Position numbers and translations under genes: made by a program. DNA of 64,000 bases. It comes from JAIYDJ01 sp031400505 (GTDB lineage: Bacteria > Pseudomonadota > Alphaproteobacteria > Rhodobacterales > Rhodobacteraceae). Numbering within the stretch: position 1 is the first letter of the stretch; each line of letters starts with the position of its first letter. Positions 11,276-19,915 of the stretch are shown in pieces. Location of the stretch: assembly GCA_031400505.1 (NCBI GenBank), contig JANNPZ010000006.1, positions 88,268 through 152,267 on the forward strand. The letters are read 5' to 3'. Below the pieces are notes generated by a model that saw only the letters and a list, made by a program, of their open reading frames with translations, did no database searches and was not told the DNA's origin.

Positions 11276-11293
11276 TTGTTACGGGCCGCCCTA

Positions 11294-11303
11294 GGGGGGG
11301 GGG
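11294..11303. repeat. Ten-G homopolymer at the ribosome site of the DUF2235 gene
   Basis: Ten consecutive G end six bases before the TTG start and must serve as the Shine-Dalgarno region. Length change would alter spacing, not frame. Confidence 0.85.
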
Positions 11304-11309
11304 CAAGTC

Positions 11310-12383
11310 TTGTCAATTCAGAACCGCCTGAAACGTTTCTGGAATGGCCAGCCGCAGGTGCAGGCCGAAATGGCCGTGCCGCCCCACGGAGGTCGAAGCC
11401 GCGGCGCTGTCGATCATGTGATCATCATTGATGGCACGATGTCCTCGCTTACCTCCGGGTCCGAAACCAATGCTGGCCTGATCTTCCGGCTGCTGACCGA
11501 AAAGGGGCGTTCGGCCGATCGGACAGTCTATTACGAACAGGGCCTGCAATGGGAAGGCTGGCGCTGCGCGATCAACGTGGCGCAGGGCAAGGGCCTGTCG
11601 CGCCAGATCCGCCGCGCCTACGGCTGGCTGTCCAGTCACTATCGCCCGGGTGACCGGATTTTTCTGTTCGGCTATTCACGCGGTGCCTATGCAGTGCGCA
11701 GTCTGGCCGGTGTGATCGATCAGGTCGGGTTGTTGAAACGCGAACACGCGACCGAACGCGGCGTGCATCTGGCATGGCGGCATTATAAGCTGAATCCCAA
11801 CGGCACGGCCGCCCGCGCGTTTCACCGCCGTTTCTGCCATCAATCTGCGCCGATCGAAATGGTCGGCGTCTTTGACACGGTCAAGGCGCTGGGGCTACGG
11901 CTGCCGCTGTTGTGGATGCTCACCGACAAACGCAATGCCTTTCACAACCCGCATCTGGGGCCTTCCGTGCGGCATGGATTTCAAGCGCTCGCGCGGGATG
12001 AAACCCGGGCGGTATACCAACCCGTTCTTTGGCAAAGCCCAAAGGACTGGACCGGCAATGTTGAACAGGTTTGGTTCCGCGGCGCTCATGCCGACATCGG
12101 CGGGCAGATCGGTGGCCGCACAGAGTCGCGCGCGCTGTCGAACATCCCTTTGGTCTGGATGCTGGACCGTGCGGAAACGCTGGGCCTCGCACTGCCTGAC
12201 GGTTGGCGTGACCGCTTTCCGTGCGACCCTGACGCGCCCATGGTTGGCACCTGGTCGGGCTTTGGCAAGTTCTTCCTCTACCGTCGCCGTCGCACGATCG
12301 GGGCCGACGCTTCAGAGCGGCTTCATTCATCAGTGCCCACGTCCCAACCGCGCTGGCGTTTTGCTTTGCCGCAGGGGCGATAG
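11310..12383 (+). CDS. DUF2235 alpha/beta hydrolase (Tle1-like lipase fold)
   Basis: 357 residues. The DUF2235 domain fills most of the protein: VDHVIIIDGTMSSL at 35-48, the nucleophile elbow GYSRGAYAVRS (Ser123), VFDTVKALG near 190, and WFRGAHADIGGQ near 257, which carries the likely catalytic His and Asp. The family includes type VI secretion phospholipase effectors, but no secretion gene, VgrG or immunity gene is nearby, so a housekeeping esterase or lipase role is equally possible. The start is TTG at 11310, chosen because the N-terminal residues match the family and a G-run lies upstream; an ATG at 11370 is the alternative. Confidence 0.85.
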   Translation: MSIQNRLKRFWNGQPQVQAEMAVPPHGGRSRGAVDHVIIIDGTMSSLTSGSETNAGLIFRLLTEKGRSADRTVYYEQGLQWEGWRCAINVAQGKGLSRQIRRAYGWLSSHYRPGDRIFLFGYSRGAYAVRSLAGVIDQVGLLKREHATERGVHLAWRHYKLNPNGTAARAFHRRFCHQSAPIEMVGVFDTVKALGLRLPLLWMLTDKRNAFHNPHLGPSVRHGFQALARDETRAVYQPVLWQSPKDWTGNVEQVWFRGAHADIGGQIGGRTESRALSNIPLVWMLDRAETLGLALPDGWRDRFPCDPDAPMVGTWSGFGKFFLYRRRRTIGADASERLHSSVPTSQPRWRFALPQGR

Positions 12384-12505
12384 GGCTTCACTTTCGCCCA
12401 CGCGCAAGTACCTTGCCAAAGCAACCGATGGTTTCGTCGTCGGCTTGAAGACCTGATCGGCCGGCTTGTTCTGGGCCCCCAGCCTGTCCGCCAAAGGATT
12501 GCATG

Positions 12506-13375
12506 ATGCGCACGCTTACCCTTGCTGCTACCCAGTTCGCCTGCTCATGGGACCTGTCTGCCAATGCCGACCGAGCCGAGCGCATCGTGCGCCAAGCCGC
12601 CGCGCAGGGCGCGCAAGTGGTGCTGGTGCAAGAGTTGTTCGCCACGCCCTACTTTTGCATCACCCAAGACCCCGTGCATTTTGGCCATGCCCACCCCATG
12701 CACGGCCACCCGCTGATCGCGCGGCTTTCCGCCTTGGCCCGCGAATTGGGCGTTGTCTTGCCCTGTTCGTATTTCGAGAAGGCCGGGCAGGCGTATTTCA
12801 ATTCGGCGGTGATGATCGATGCCGATGGGCGGGTGTTGGGCAACTACCGCAAGACGCATATTCCGCAGGGGCCGGGGTATGAAGAGAAATTCTATTTCTC
12901 GCCCGGGGATACCGGCTACCGCGTCTGGGAAACGGCCTACGGTCGCATCGGCTTAGGCATCTGCTGGGATCAGTGGTTCCCCGAAGCGGCGCGGGCGATG
13001 GCGCTGATGGGGGCAGAGGTTTTGCTGTATCCAACCGCCATCGGATCAGAACCTTACCGACCAGACTAGGACAGCCAGCCGCACTGGGAGATGGCGATGC
13101 GCTGCCATGCGGCTGCCAACATCCTGCCCGTGGTTGCGTCAAACCGGATCGGGATCGAGACCGCTGGCGACCGGACCCTTGTGTTTTACGGCAGCAGTTT
13201 CATTGCCGGGCCCCAAGGCGAGGTGCTGGCGCAGGCTGATCGCACCGCCGAAGCCGTGATCACAGCTTCAATCGATCTGGATTCGGTTGCCGCGACACGG
13301 GCGACGTGGGGTGTGTTCCGCGACCGCCGGCCCGACACCTATCAGGCGCTGGGGACGCTCGACGGGCGCTTTTGA
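12506..13375 (+). pseudogene. aguB: N-carbamoylputrescine amidase, interrupted by an in-frame TAG
   Basis: The 290-codon frame 12506-13375 encodes a complete carbon-nitrogen hydrolase of the AguB type (N-carbamoylputrescine to putrescine): catalytic Glu in LVQELF, Lys in NYRKTHIP, Cys in GICWDQWFPE, then HWEMAMRCHAAANILPVVASNRIG. A single TAG at 13067-13069 (codon 188) splits it, with both halves in the same frame and no indel. The remembered family sequence has a leucine at this place (DLD before the HWE motif), so TTG to TAG explains it. Translation would stop about 100 residues early. An ATG one codon upstream is possible. The 3' end overlaps the converging oxidase gene by 34 bases. A sequencing error cannot be excluded. 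Confidence 0.88.
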
Positions 13376-14001
13376 CCGGCGGTCAGGTCATCGGCCATCT
13401 CGTGGTTGCGGTCGCGGTGGCCGGCCTCGTCGGCGCGGATCACCAGCACGACGTCGCGCAACCGCGAGCCTGCCGGCAGTTTCCAGTAGTCAAGGGCAAG
13501 CTTCGGGGCGGCGACGTTTTCGACGCGCCCGGCGTCAATCTCGGCCAGGTACTGGGTATAGCTGATGACGGCTTCTTCTTCGAGATAGCCCACGATCCGG
13601 TGGGCAGTGCGGGGCGCGAACAAATAGAGAAAGAAGTAGGCATTATAGAAAATCGCCTGCCCGATCATGATGATCGCCCGCTCCATCCGGCTGGGCTGTG
13701 CGATCTCGATGAAGGTCATCAGGTGCATCCGTTCGTTTTCCGCCTCGTCCAGCAACTCGCGGATCCAGCCCTGATCGTCGCGGATATGGCGCAGCGCCTT
13801 CAGATGCTGCAACAATCCGCCCACCATCCCGGGCACGGCGGCCACGGTTTCCAGCACGACGGCCCGGTGGCCATAGCGCTTGGAAAAGAAGGCATCCGCA
13901 AAAAACCGCATGAATCGCACGGTGCGATATGCCACTTTGTCGGTCAGGTTCCGCGGTGTGTAGTGCGCGGTCAGGTCGGGGGAGTGCGAAGCGTCTTTCA
14001 T
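13342..14001 (-). CDS. aox: Alternative oxidase (cyanide-insensitive ubiquinol oxidase)
   Basis: 219 residues. A membrane-bound di-iron ubiquinol oxidase that passes electrons to oxygen without pumping protons. All iron-ligand motifs are present: LETVAAVPG (Glu51), EAENERMHL (Glu90, His93), LEEEA (about 141-143) and RADEAGHRDRNHE (Glu192, His195). The length matches bacterial members, which lack the plant N-terminal extension. Found in a scattered set of marine and alphaproteobacteria. No Fnr site or regulator gene is obvious beside it. The C-terminal end overlaps the 3' end of the broken aguB gene on the other strand. Confidence 0.95.
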   Translation of the reverse strand: MKDASHSPDLTAHYTPRNLTDKVAYRTVRFMRFFADAFFSKRYGHRAVVLETVAAVPGMVGGLLQHLKALRHIRDDQGWIRELLDEAENERMHLMTFIEIAQPSRMERAIIMIGQAIFYNAYFFLYLFAPRTAHRIVGYLEEEAVISYTQYLAEIDAGRVENVAAPKLALDYWKLPAGSRLRDVVLVIRADEAGHRDRNHEMADDLTAGQKRPSSVPSA

Positions 14002-14123
14002 GATCCGGTTCTGCTTGGTTCTTCACAAGGATACATGGGAACTGCCCCGCCATCTGTCGCCCTCGACCCTCTGCGGCAATGCGGCGCAGGGGATTGGACA
14101 TCAGACGAACACGCGAAAATGTG

Positions 14124-14158
14124 ACGGTCGGTGGTCGTGCAGAAAGACCACCGACCGT
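14124..14158 (-). terminator. Hairpin after gltA
   Basis: Perfect 13-bp stem (ACGGTCGGTGGTC pairing with 14146-14158) and a 9-base loop, six bases after the gltA stop. The following T tract is weak (CATTTTC). Confidence 0.75.
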
Positions 14159-14164
14159 GAACGT

Positions 14165-15463
14165 TCAGCGCTTGGTCACGTCCAGATACGCCCGGCGCGG
14201 CTCGCCGATGTACAACTGGCGTGGTCGGCCGATCTTCTGGTTCTTTTCGGCGATCATTTCTTTCCACTGCGAAATCCAGCCGACAGTGCGCGACAGCGCG
14301 AAAATCGGCGTGAACATCGCGGTCGGAAAGCCCATCGCTTCGAGGATGATGCCCGAGTAGAAATCGACATTGGGGTAGAGTTTCTTCGAGATGAAATACT
14401 CATCCTGCAGCGCGATCCGCTCCAGCTCTTTGGCGACCTGCAGCAGCGGGTTGTTGCCGACGCCGAGCAGGTCCAGGACCTCGTCACAGGACTGCTTCAT
14501 CACTGTCGCGCGCGGGTCGAAGTTCTTGTAGACCCGGTGACCAAAACCCATCAGCTTGATGCCGCTGGTCTTGTCTTTGGCCTGCTGGATGAAATCCGGA
14601 ATGCGGTCGACAGTGCCGATTTCGCGCAACTGTTCCAGCGCTGCCTGGTTTGCCCCGCCATGCGCCGGCCCCCAAAGACAGGCAATGCCAGCGGCAATAC
14701 AGGCGAACGGGTTTGCGCCCGAAGACCCCGCCAGACGCACGGTCGAGGTCGAGGCGTTCTGTTCGTGGTCGGCATGCAGCATCATGATACGGTCCATCGC
14801 CTTGGCGAGAACGGGATTCACAATGTAGTCCTCGGCCGGAACCGCAAAGCACATGTGCAGGAAGTTGGCCGAGTAGCTGAGGCTGTTCTTTGGATAAACG
14901 AACGGCTGACCAACCGAATACTTGTAGGCCATCGCGGCAATCGTCGGCAGCTTAGCGATCATGCGGATCGCGGCCACTTCACGCTGCCAGGGATCTGTGA
15001 TGTCGGTGCTGTCGTGATAGAAAGCAGCCATGGCGCCGACCACGCCGACCATCGTGGCCATTGGATGCGCGTCGCGGCGGAACCCGCGGAAGAAGTAGTG
15101 CATCTGTTCATGCACCATCGTGTGGTGCGTCACGCGATGCTCGAAATCGGCCAGCTGGGCGGCGGTCGGCAGTTCCGCGTAGAGCAGAAGGTAGCAGACT
15201 TCCAGAAAGCTCGATTGCTCGGCAAGTTCTTCGATCGGATAGCCGCGATACAGCAATTCGCCCGCGTCGCCGTCGATATAGGTGATGGCACTTTCACAGG
15301 CGGCCGTCGAGGTGAAGCCAGGATCAAAGGTGAAGATGTTCGCGTCGCCGTAAAGCTTCCGGATGTCCATGACATCCGGGCCAACCGTCGGCGAATAGAC
15401 CGGCAGATCAAAGGTTTTGCCATCAAGTGTCAGGGTCGCGGATTTGGTTGATTGATGCATCAT
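14165..15463 (-). CDS. gltA: Citrate synthase
   Basis: 432 residues. It condenses oxaloacetate with acetyl-CoA to start the TCA cycle. Type II (hexameric, NADH-sensitive class) layout with the catalytic His in WGPAHGGANQAAL and the second active-site segment GFGHRVYKNFDPRA; the C-terminal FSRTVGWISQW-like segment (LSRTVGWISQWKEM) is also standard. I chose the ATG at 15463, preceded by GGGGGA five bases upstream; the longer frame to 15598 adds 45 non-homologous residues and is rejected. It lies 91 bases after gltX, same strand, and may be cotranscribed. Confidence 0.97.
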   Translation of the reverse strand: MMHQSTKSATLTLDGKTFDLPVYSPTVGPDVMDIRKLYGDANIFTFDPGFTSTAACESAITYIDGDAGELLYRGYPIEELAEQSSFLEVCYLLLYAELPTAAQLADFEHRVTHHTMVHEQMHYFFRGFRRDAHPMATMVGVVGAMAAFYHDSTDITDPWQREVAAIRMIAKLPTIAAMAYKYSVGQPFVYPKNSLSYSANFLHMCFAVPAEDYIVNPVLAKAMDRIMMLHADHEQNASTSTVRLAGSSGANPFACIAAGIACLWGPAHGGANQAALEQLREIGTVDRIPDFIQQAKDKTSGIKLMGFGHRVYKNFDPRATVMKQSCDEVLDLLGVGNNPLLQVAKELERIALQDEYFISKKLYPNVDFYSGIILEAMGFPTAMFTPIFALSRTVGWISQWKEMIAEKNQKIGRPRQLYIGEPRRAYLDVTKR

Positions 15464-15554
15464 TATTCCCCCAAGCTGTGCCACGAGGCCGGGGATCCGG
15501 GTCGGGGCCGTGTCAATCCAGTGCGCCCCGCAGGGCCGTTGCCAAGGACAGCGC

Positions 15555-16961
15555 TCAAGCCGCGTCCCCCAGCCGCAATGTCGTCTCTTCGCGCCCAAGC
15601 ACCAACATCATGTCATAGACCGATGGCGTTGCGGTTCGTCCGGCCAAAGCGGCCCGCAGCGGGGCCGCCAGTTTGCCAAAGCCAATGCCATGCGCCGCGG
15701 CTTCGGCGTTCAGGATGACTTCCAGATCGCCTTTCGTCCAGATAGCATTTTGCAGCTGCGGCGTCAACGATTTCAGTATACCACGGGATACCGGATCAAG
15801 CGCCTTTGCAGCCATTTCGTCAGGCACAATCGGGCGCGCGGCCAAGATGAACTCTGCCTTATCAAGCAGTTCCGGGAAGGTTTTCGCCCGTTCCTTGACG
15901 CAATACATGCCCTTCAGCATCAGGTCGGACTGGCGCATCGAAAGCGCCGGGCGCTGCGTCACAGCAAGAAAATCATGCAGTTCGTGCAGCAACGCAGCAT
16001 CCTCAGACATCGCCATATGATGTCCGCAGGTGTTTTCCAGTTTTTTGAAATCCAGACGTGCGGCAGCGCGTCCGATACCTGAAAGATCGAACATTTTCAA
16101 CGCTTCGGCTGTGCTAAAAATCTCGGCGTCTTGATGTGCCCATCCCAGGCGCGTCAGATAGTTGCGCATTCCCGCTGCCGGATAACCCATGCGCTGATAC
16201 TCCTCGACACCGACAGCGCCATGGCGTTTCGACAGTTTCTTGCCGTCAGGCCCATGGATCAACGGGATATGCGCCCAAACCGGGATGTCCCACCCCATGG
16301 CGTCATAGATCATTTGCTGGCGACCGGCGTTGTTCAGATGGTCATCCCCCCGGATCACATGTGTCACGCCAGCATCATGGTCATCAACCACCACAGCGAG
16401 CATGTAAGTCGGTGTGCCATCAGAGCGTAAACAAATCATGTCATCCAAAGTATCATTCTGGATGGTGACATCGCCTTGAACCTGATCGCGAATTACGGTT
16501 TGCCCGTGGTTCGGAGCCTTCATTCGGATCACGAAAGGCGCGTAAGGATACGTGGCAGGATCCGCGTTGCGCCAGGGGCTGCGGAACACGGCATAGCTTG
16601 TGTCTGCCATGGCGCGGAAGGCCGCGATTTCATCTTGCGTGCTGAAACACTTGTAGGCGGCCCCGCGCGCCAGCATCTGATGCGCCACCTCGGCGTGGCG
16701 ATCCTTGCGGTCAAACTGGCTGACGACTTCGCCGTCCCAGTCAAGCCCGAGCCAGGTCAAGCCACGCAGAATGGCCGCGGTGGCTTCCGGGGTGGAGCGT
16801 TCGCGGTCGGTATCCTCGATCCGTAGCAGAAATCTTCCGCCCAGGCTGCGCGCATAAAGCCAATTGAAAAGCGCAGTCCGCCCGCCACCGATATGCAGAT
16901 ATCCGGTTGGTGAAGGCGCAAATCGCGTAACGATCTTATTGTCGGATGGCGCAGCGGTCAT
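15555..16961 (-). CDS. gltX: Glutamate--tRNA ligase
   Basis: 468 residues. It charges tRNA-Glu and, in GatCAB organisms, tRNA-Gln. Class I motifs are FAPSPTGYLHIGGGRTALFNW (HIGG near residue 23) and KKLSKRHGAVGVEEY near 240, followed by the helical anticodon-binding domain. Length is typical. Alphaproteobacteria often have two GltX paralogues, so a second copy may exist elsewhere and this one could prefer tRNA-Gln. Divergent from comEC with 77 bases between the starts. Confidence 0.96.
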   Translation of the reverse strand: MTAAPSDNKIVTRFAPSPTGYLHIGGGRTALFNWLYARSLGGRFLLRIEDTDRERSTPEATAAILRGLTWLGLDWDGEVVSQFDRKDRHAEVAHQMLARGAAYKCFSTQDEIAAFRAMADTSYAVFRSPWRNADPATYPYAPFVIRMKAPNHGQTVIRDQVQGDVTIQNDTLDDMICLRSDGTPTYMLAVVVDDHDAGVTHVIRGDDHLNNAGRQQMIYDAMGWDIPVWAHIPLIHGPDGKKLSKRHGAVGVEEYQRMGYPAAGMRNYLTRLGWAHQDAEIFSTAEALKMFDLSGIGRAAARLDFKKLENTCGHHMAMSEDAALLHELHDFLAVTQRPALSMRQSDLMLKGMYCVKERAKTFPELLDKAEFILAARPIVPDEMAAKALDPVSRGILKSLTPQLQNAIWTKGDLEVILNAEAAAHGIGFGKLAAPLRAALAGRTATPSVYDMMLVLGREETTLRLGDAA

Positions 16962-17038
16962 CAGTCGTTAACCTTCTGGAAAGCAAGAACGGACTAGGAT
17001 CACGCGCAGCATTAGGGATTTAGCAGGGGCAAAACAAG

Positions 17039-19132
17039 GTGGGTGGTTGGCGGCCTCTGTTGGCGCTGGCAGAGGTGCGCGAGCAGCTGTTCCTGTGGAT
17101 TCCGCTGTTTCTTGCCTGTGGGGTGGGGGCATGGTTCGCTTGGCCGGTTGAACCGGGGGCGACTGCCTATCTGACGTTGTCGGCTTGCATGCTGCTGGCA
17201 CTGGCGCTGTGGTTCTGGGGGCCGGAACTGGCGCAACCTTTAGTGATTGCCGCAGGTTGTGTGGTGCTTGGCGGGCTTGCGGCGGGCGCGCGCGCGCACC
17301 TGGTCGCGGCCCCGGTCCTTGATTTTCGCTACTATGGCCCGGTGCAGGGTCGGGTGATCGACATCGATCGCTCGCAAAATGATGCATTGCGGATGACTTT
17401 GGACCGCGTTGTTCTAGAACGCACATCGCCGAACCGCACGCCCGCGCGGGTCAGGGTGTCGTTGCAAGGCGTTCAGGAAGCCACGTTTTCTCCGGGGCAG
17501 GTGGTTCTTCTGACCGCGCATCTTTCTGCGCCCGAAGGGGCGGCAGAGCCTGGGGGCTTCGACTTTCGCAGGATGGCATTTTTTGACGCGCTGGGGGCAG
17601 TTGGCTATAGCCGCACGCCAGTCCTGCTATGGCAGGACGCAGAGGCCGGAACCCAATGGATCAATCGCTTGCGCGCCGAAATGGGGGCAGGGATGCGCGC
17701 GCAGATGCCCAGTCAGGCCGGTGCTTTTGCCGCGGGCGCGATGACGGGGGACCGGTCAGGGATCAATCAGGAAACGGTTCAGGCGCTGCGCGACTCGAAC
17801 CTGTCGCATCTGCTTGCAATTTCTGGGATGAACCTTGCGTTTCTGATCGGGTTCACTTTCGGACTTGTCCGGTATGGCGTGGCACTTATCCCGCCTTTGG
17901 CCTTGCGGCTGGACAGTCGCAAGGTGGCGGCGGTGATTTCGCTGGGGGTGGCAGGCTTCTACTTGCTGCTTTCGGGCGCCAATGTGGCGACCGAACGCGC
18001 CTTCATCATGGTGGCGGTGATGCTGGGGGCAATCTTGCTGGACCGCCGGGCATTGACGCTGCGGTCGGTGGCAATTTCGGCGGTGATCATTCTGCTGTGG
18101 CAACCTGAAAGCCTGGCAGAGCCGGGCTTTCAGATGTCATTTGCGGCAACGGTGGCATTGATTGCCGGGTTTGCCGCATTGGACGGGGCAGTGCTGCGCG
18201 AACGGCTTCCGCGCTGGATCATTCCGGTTTTCGCTTTGGTGCTGTCGTCGGTACTTGCGGGCTTTGCAACCGCGCCTTTTGCGGCGGCACATTTCAATCG
18301 CTTTACCGATTACGGTTTGCTCGCGAACCTGTCTACGGTGCCGATGATGAGCCTTGTCATGGCATCGGGGGCTGTCGCCGCGCTTTTGGTCCCGCTGGGG
18401 CTGGAGGCGCTGCCGCTTTGGGTGATGGAACAGGCCGCGCGCTGGATCCTCTTTGTGGCGCAGTGGGTTGCCAGTCTGGACGGAGCCGTGACGCCGGTGA
18501 TCGCACCGGGGCCTTTGGTTGTGCCGCTTATCACAGTGGGCGGGCTGTGGGCGGTGTTGTGTCGCGGGCGGATCCGGCTGGGGGGCCTCGCGCCGTTGAT
18601 GCTGGCGTTCGGTCTTTGGTCACAGGCCGACCGTCCTGCACTTTTGATCAGTTCGGACGGCGCGCTGGTGGGTCTGATGGGTCCGCAGGGCCGGGCCTTG
18701 TCTGCAGCCAAGGGCGCTGGCTTTGCAGCCGAGAACTGGTTGCAGAACGACGGCGATCTGACCGGACAGACCGAGGCCGCCGATCGACCCGGTTTCACCG
18801 GTCCCAAGGGTGCGCGACGGTTTGACTTTGCCGGGTTGCAGGGGATTGTCTTGACCGGAAAAGCCGCGCCGTCGCTGGCGCGCAAAGCCTGCGGCGAAGT
18901 GCAGATCGTCGTGCTGGCAGCGGTGGCCGAAGGGCCTTTGCCAGGAGGCTGTCTGTTGATCGACCGCGTGTTTCTAAAGACGACAGGCTCTTTGGCGCTG
19001 GATCTGCATGATGGAAGGGTACACATCACCCCCGCTCGCGGCGCGGCCCGCATCTGGGCAGGGCGCGGAGAAGTGCCGCAGCAACCGGTCCTGCAACCGC
19101 CGCTGCCGCGATTGGCTTCGGCAGATCAATAG
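17039..19132 (+). CDS. comEC: ComEC/Rec2 family DNA-uptake channel protein
   Basis: 697 residues, about ten to twelve membrane helices. The N-terminal DUF4131 part precedes the competence domain with HLLAISGMNLAFLIG near residue 260, the family hallmark. The C-terminal 170 residues are soluble but show no HxHxDH metal motif, so the metallo-beta-lactamase domain found in many ComEC proteins is absent or degenerate, as is common in Rhodobacterales. Expected role is transport of single-stranded DNA across the inner membrane. The start is GTG at 17039 with AGGGG upstream. Its last seven bases overlap the 3' end of lexA on the other strand. Confidence 0.92.
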   Translation: MGGWRPLLALAEVREQLFLWIPLFLACGVGAWFAWPVEPGATAYLTLSACMLLALALWFWGPELAQPLVIAAGCVVLGGLAAGARAHLVAAPVLDFRYYGPVQGRVIDIDRSQNDALRMTLDRVVLERTSPNRTPARVRVSLQGVQEATFSPGQVVLLTAHLSAPEGAAEPGGFDFRRMAFFDALGAVGYSRTPVLLWQDAEAGTQWINRLRAEMGAGMRAQMPSQAGAFAAGAMTGDRSGINQETVQALRDSNLSHLLAISGMNLAFLIGFTFGLVRYGVALIPPLALRLDSRKVAAVISLGVAGFYLLLSGANVATERAFIMVAVMLGAILLDRRALTLRSVAISAVIILLWQPESLAEPGFQMSFAATVALIAGFAALDGAVLRERLPRWIIPVFALVLSSVLAGFATAPFAAAHFNRFTDYGLLANLSTVPMMSLVMASGAVAALLVPLGLEALPLWVMEQAARWILFVAQWVASLDGAVTPVIAPGPLVVPLITVGGLWAVLCRGRIRLGGLAPLMLAFGLWSQADRPALLISSDGALVGLMGPQGRALSAAKGAGFAAENWLQNDGDLTGQTEAADRPGFTGPKGARRFDFAGLQGIVLTGKAAPSLARKACGEVQIVVLAAVAEGPLPGGCLLIDRVFLKTTGSLALDLHDGRVHITPARGAARIWAGRGEVPQQPVLQPPLPRLASADQ

Positions 19133-19812
19133 CTTCTGATCAGTCCGACAAGGCGACCCTGCACCTTGACCATGTGATCGGGAAAGAGCCGCGTTTCGTA
19201 GGCCGGATTTGCAGCCTCAAGCGCAATCATGCCGCCCTTGCGACGAAAACGCTTCAACGTAGCCTCGGCATCTTCGACCAATGCTACGACAATGTCACCG
19301 TTTTCGGCCGTGACCTGTTCGCGTATCACCACGATATCGCCGTCGTTGATGCCAGCCTCGATCATGGAATCGCCCTTTACTTCAAGCGCATAGTGCTGGG
19401 CACTGCCCGACAGCATCGACCCTGGCACCGCTACATGATGCGAGACATGCGAAATCGCCTCGATCGGGACCCCGGCTGCGATGCGCCCCATCATCGGGAT
19501 TTCCAGCGCATGCACAGCGTTGACCGACATCGCACCTTTGGGTTGCGGCGGCAGATCGCCATCGATGATACGCGGGGTGAAACCCGGCCGCTCCATCGCC
19601 TCTGGCAGTTTCACGATTTCCAATGCGCGTGCGCGATGAGCCATGCGGCGGATAAAGCCGCGCTCTTCCAATGCCGTGATCAGACGATGAATGCCGGATT
19701 TCGACCGCAGATCCAATGCGTCTTTCATTTCATCAAACGACGGCGGGACCCCATCGCGATCCAAGCGTTGTTTGATGAAATCCAGCAGTTCCAACTGTTT
19801 GCGCGTCAGCAT
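19126..19812 (-). CDS. lexA: SOS response repressor LexA
   Basis: 228 residues. The N-terminal winged helix (MLTRKQLELLDFIKQRLDRDGVPPSFDEM) is followed by the self-cleaving peptidase domain: cleavage site Ala113-Gly114 in RIAAGVPIEA, Ser149 in GDSM and Lys187 in EATLKRF. Cleavage assisted by RecA filaments derepresses the SOS regulon. The ATG at 19812 fits the family; the longer frame to 19965 would run through the promoter and operator. It carries its own SOS box at 19867-19881, so it is autoregulated. It follows moeA on the same strand, 103 bases apart. Confidence 0.97.
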   Translation of the reverse strand: MLTRKQLELLDFIKQRLDRDGVPPSFDEMKDALDLRSKSGIHRLITALEERGFIRRMAHRARALEIVKLPEAMERPGFTPRIIDGDLPPQPKGAMSVNAVHALEIPMMGRIAAGVPIEAISHVSHHVAVPGSMLSGSAQHYALEVKGDSMIEAGINDGDIVVIREQVTAENGDIVVALVEDAEATLKRFRRKGGMIALEAANPAYETRLFPDHMVKVQGRLVGLIRSY

Positions 19813-19866
19813 TGGGATACCCGACCTGTATGATCCGCCAAGTTTGCCACCCGGTGTTAACACAAT

Positions 19867-19881
19867 GTTCTGCCCGCGTTC
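19867..19881. promoter_or_regulatory. LexA operator (SOS box)
   Basis: GTTC-N7-GTTC, the direct-repeat operator known for alphaproteobacterial LexA, centred 62 bases before the lexA start and just past the moeA stop. Confidence 0.9.
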
Positions 19882-19915
19882 TCGGTTTGTGTCAAGTCCT
19901 TTGCAAAGACACAAC

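Noticed and set aside
11310..12383. Type VI secretion effector module
   Set aside because: DUF2235 proteins can be effectors, but no VgrG, PAAR, adaptor or immunity gene is adjacent.
14000..15451. A 483-codon open frame on the plus strand
   Set aside because: Antisense to gltA; no recognisable protein features.
15464..15598. Longer start for citrate synthase
   Set aside because: The extra 45 residues do not resemble the family and a good ribosome site precedes the ATG at 15463.
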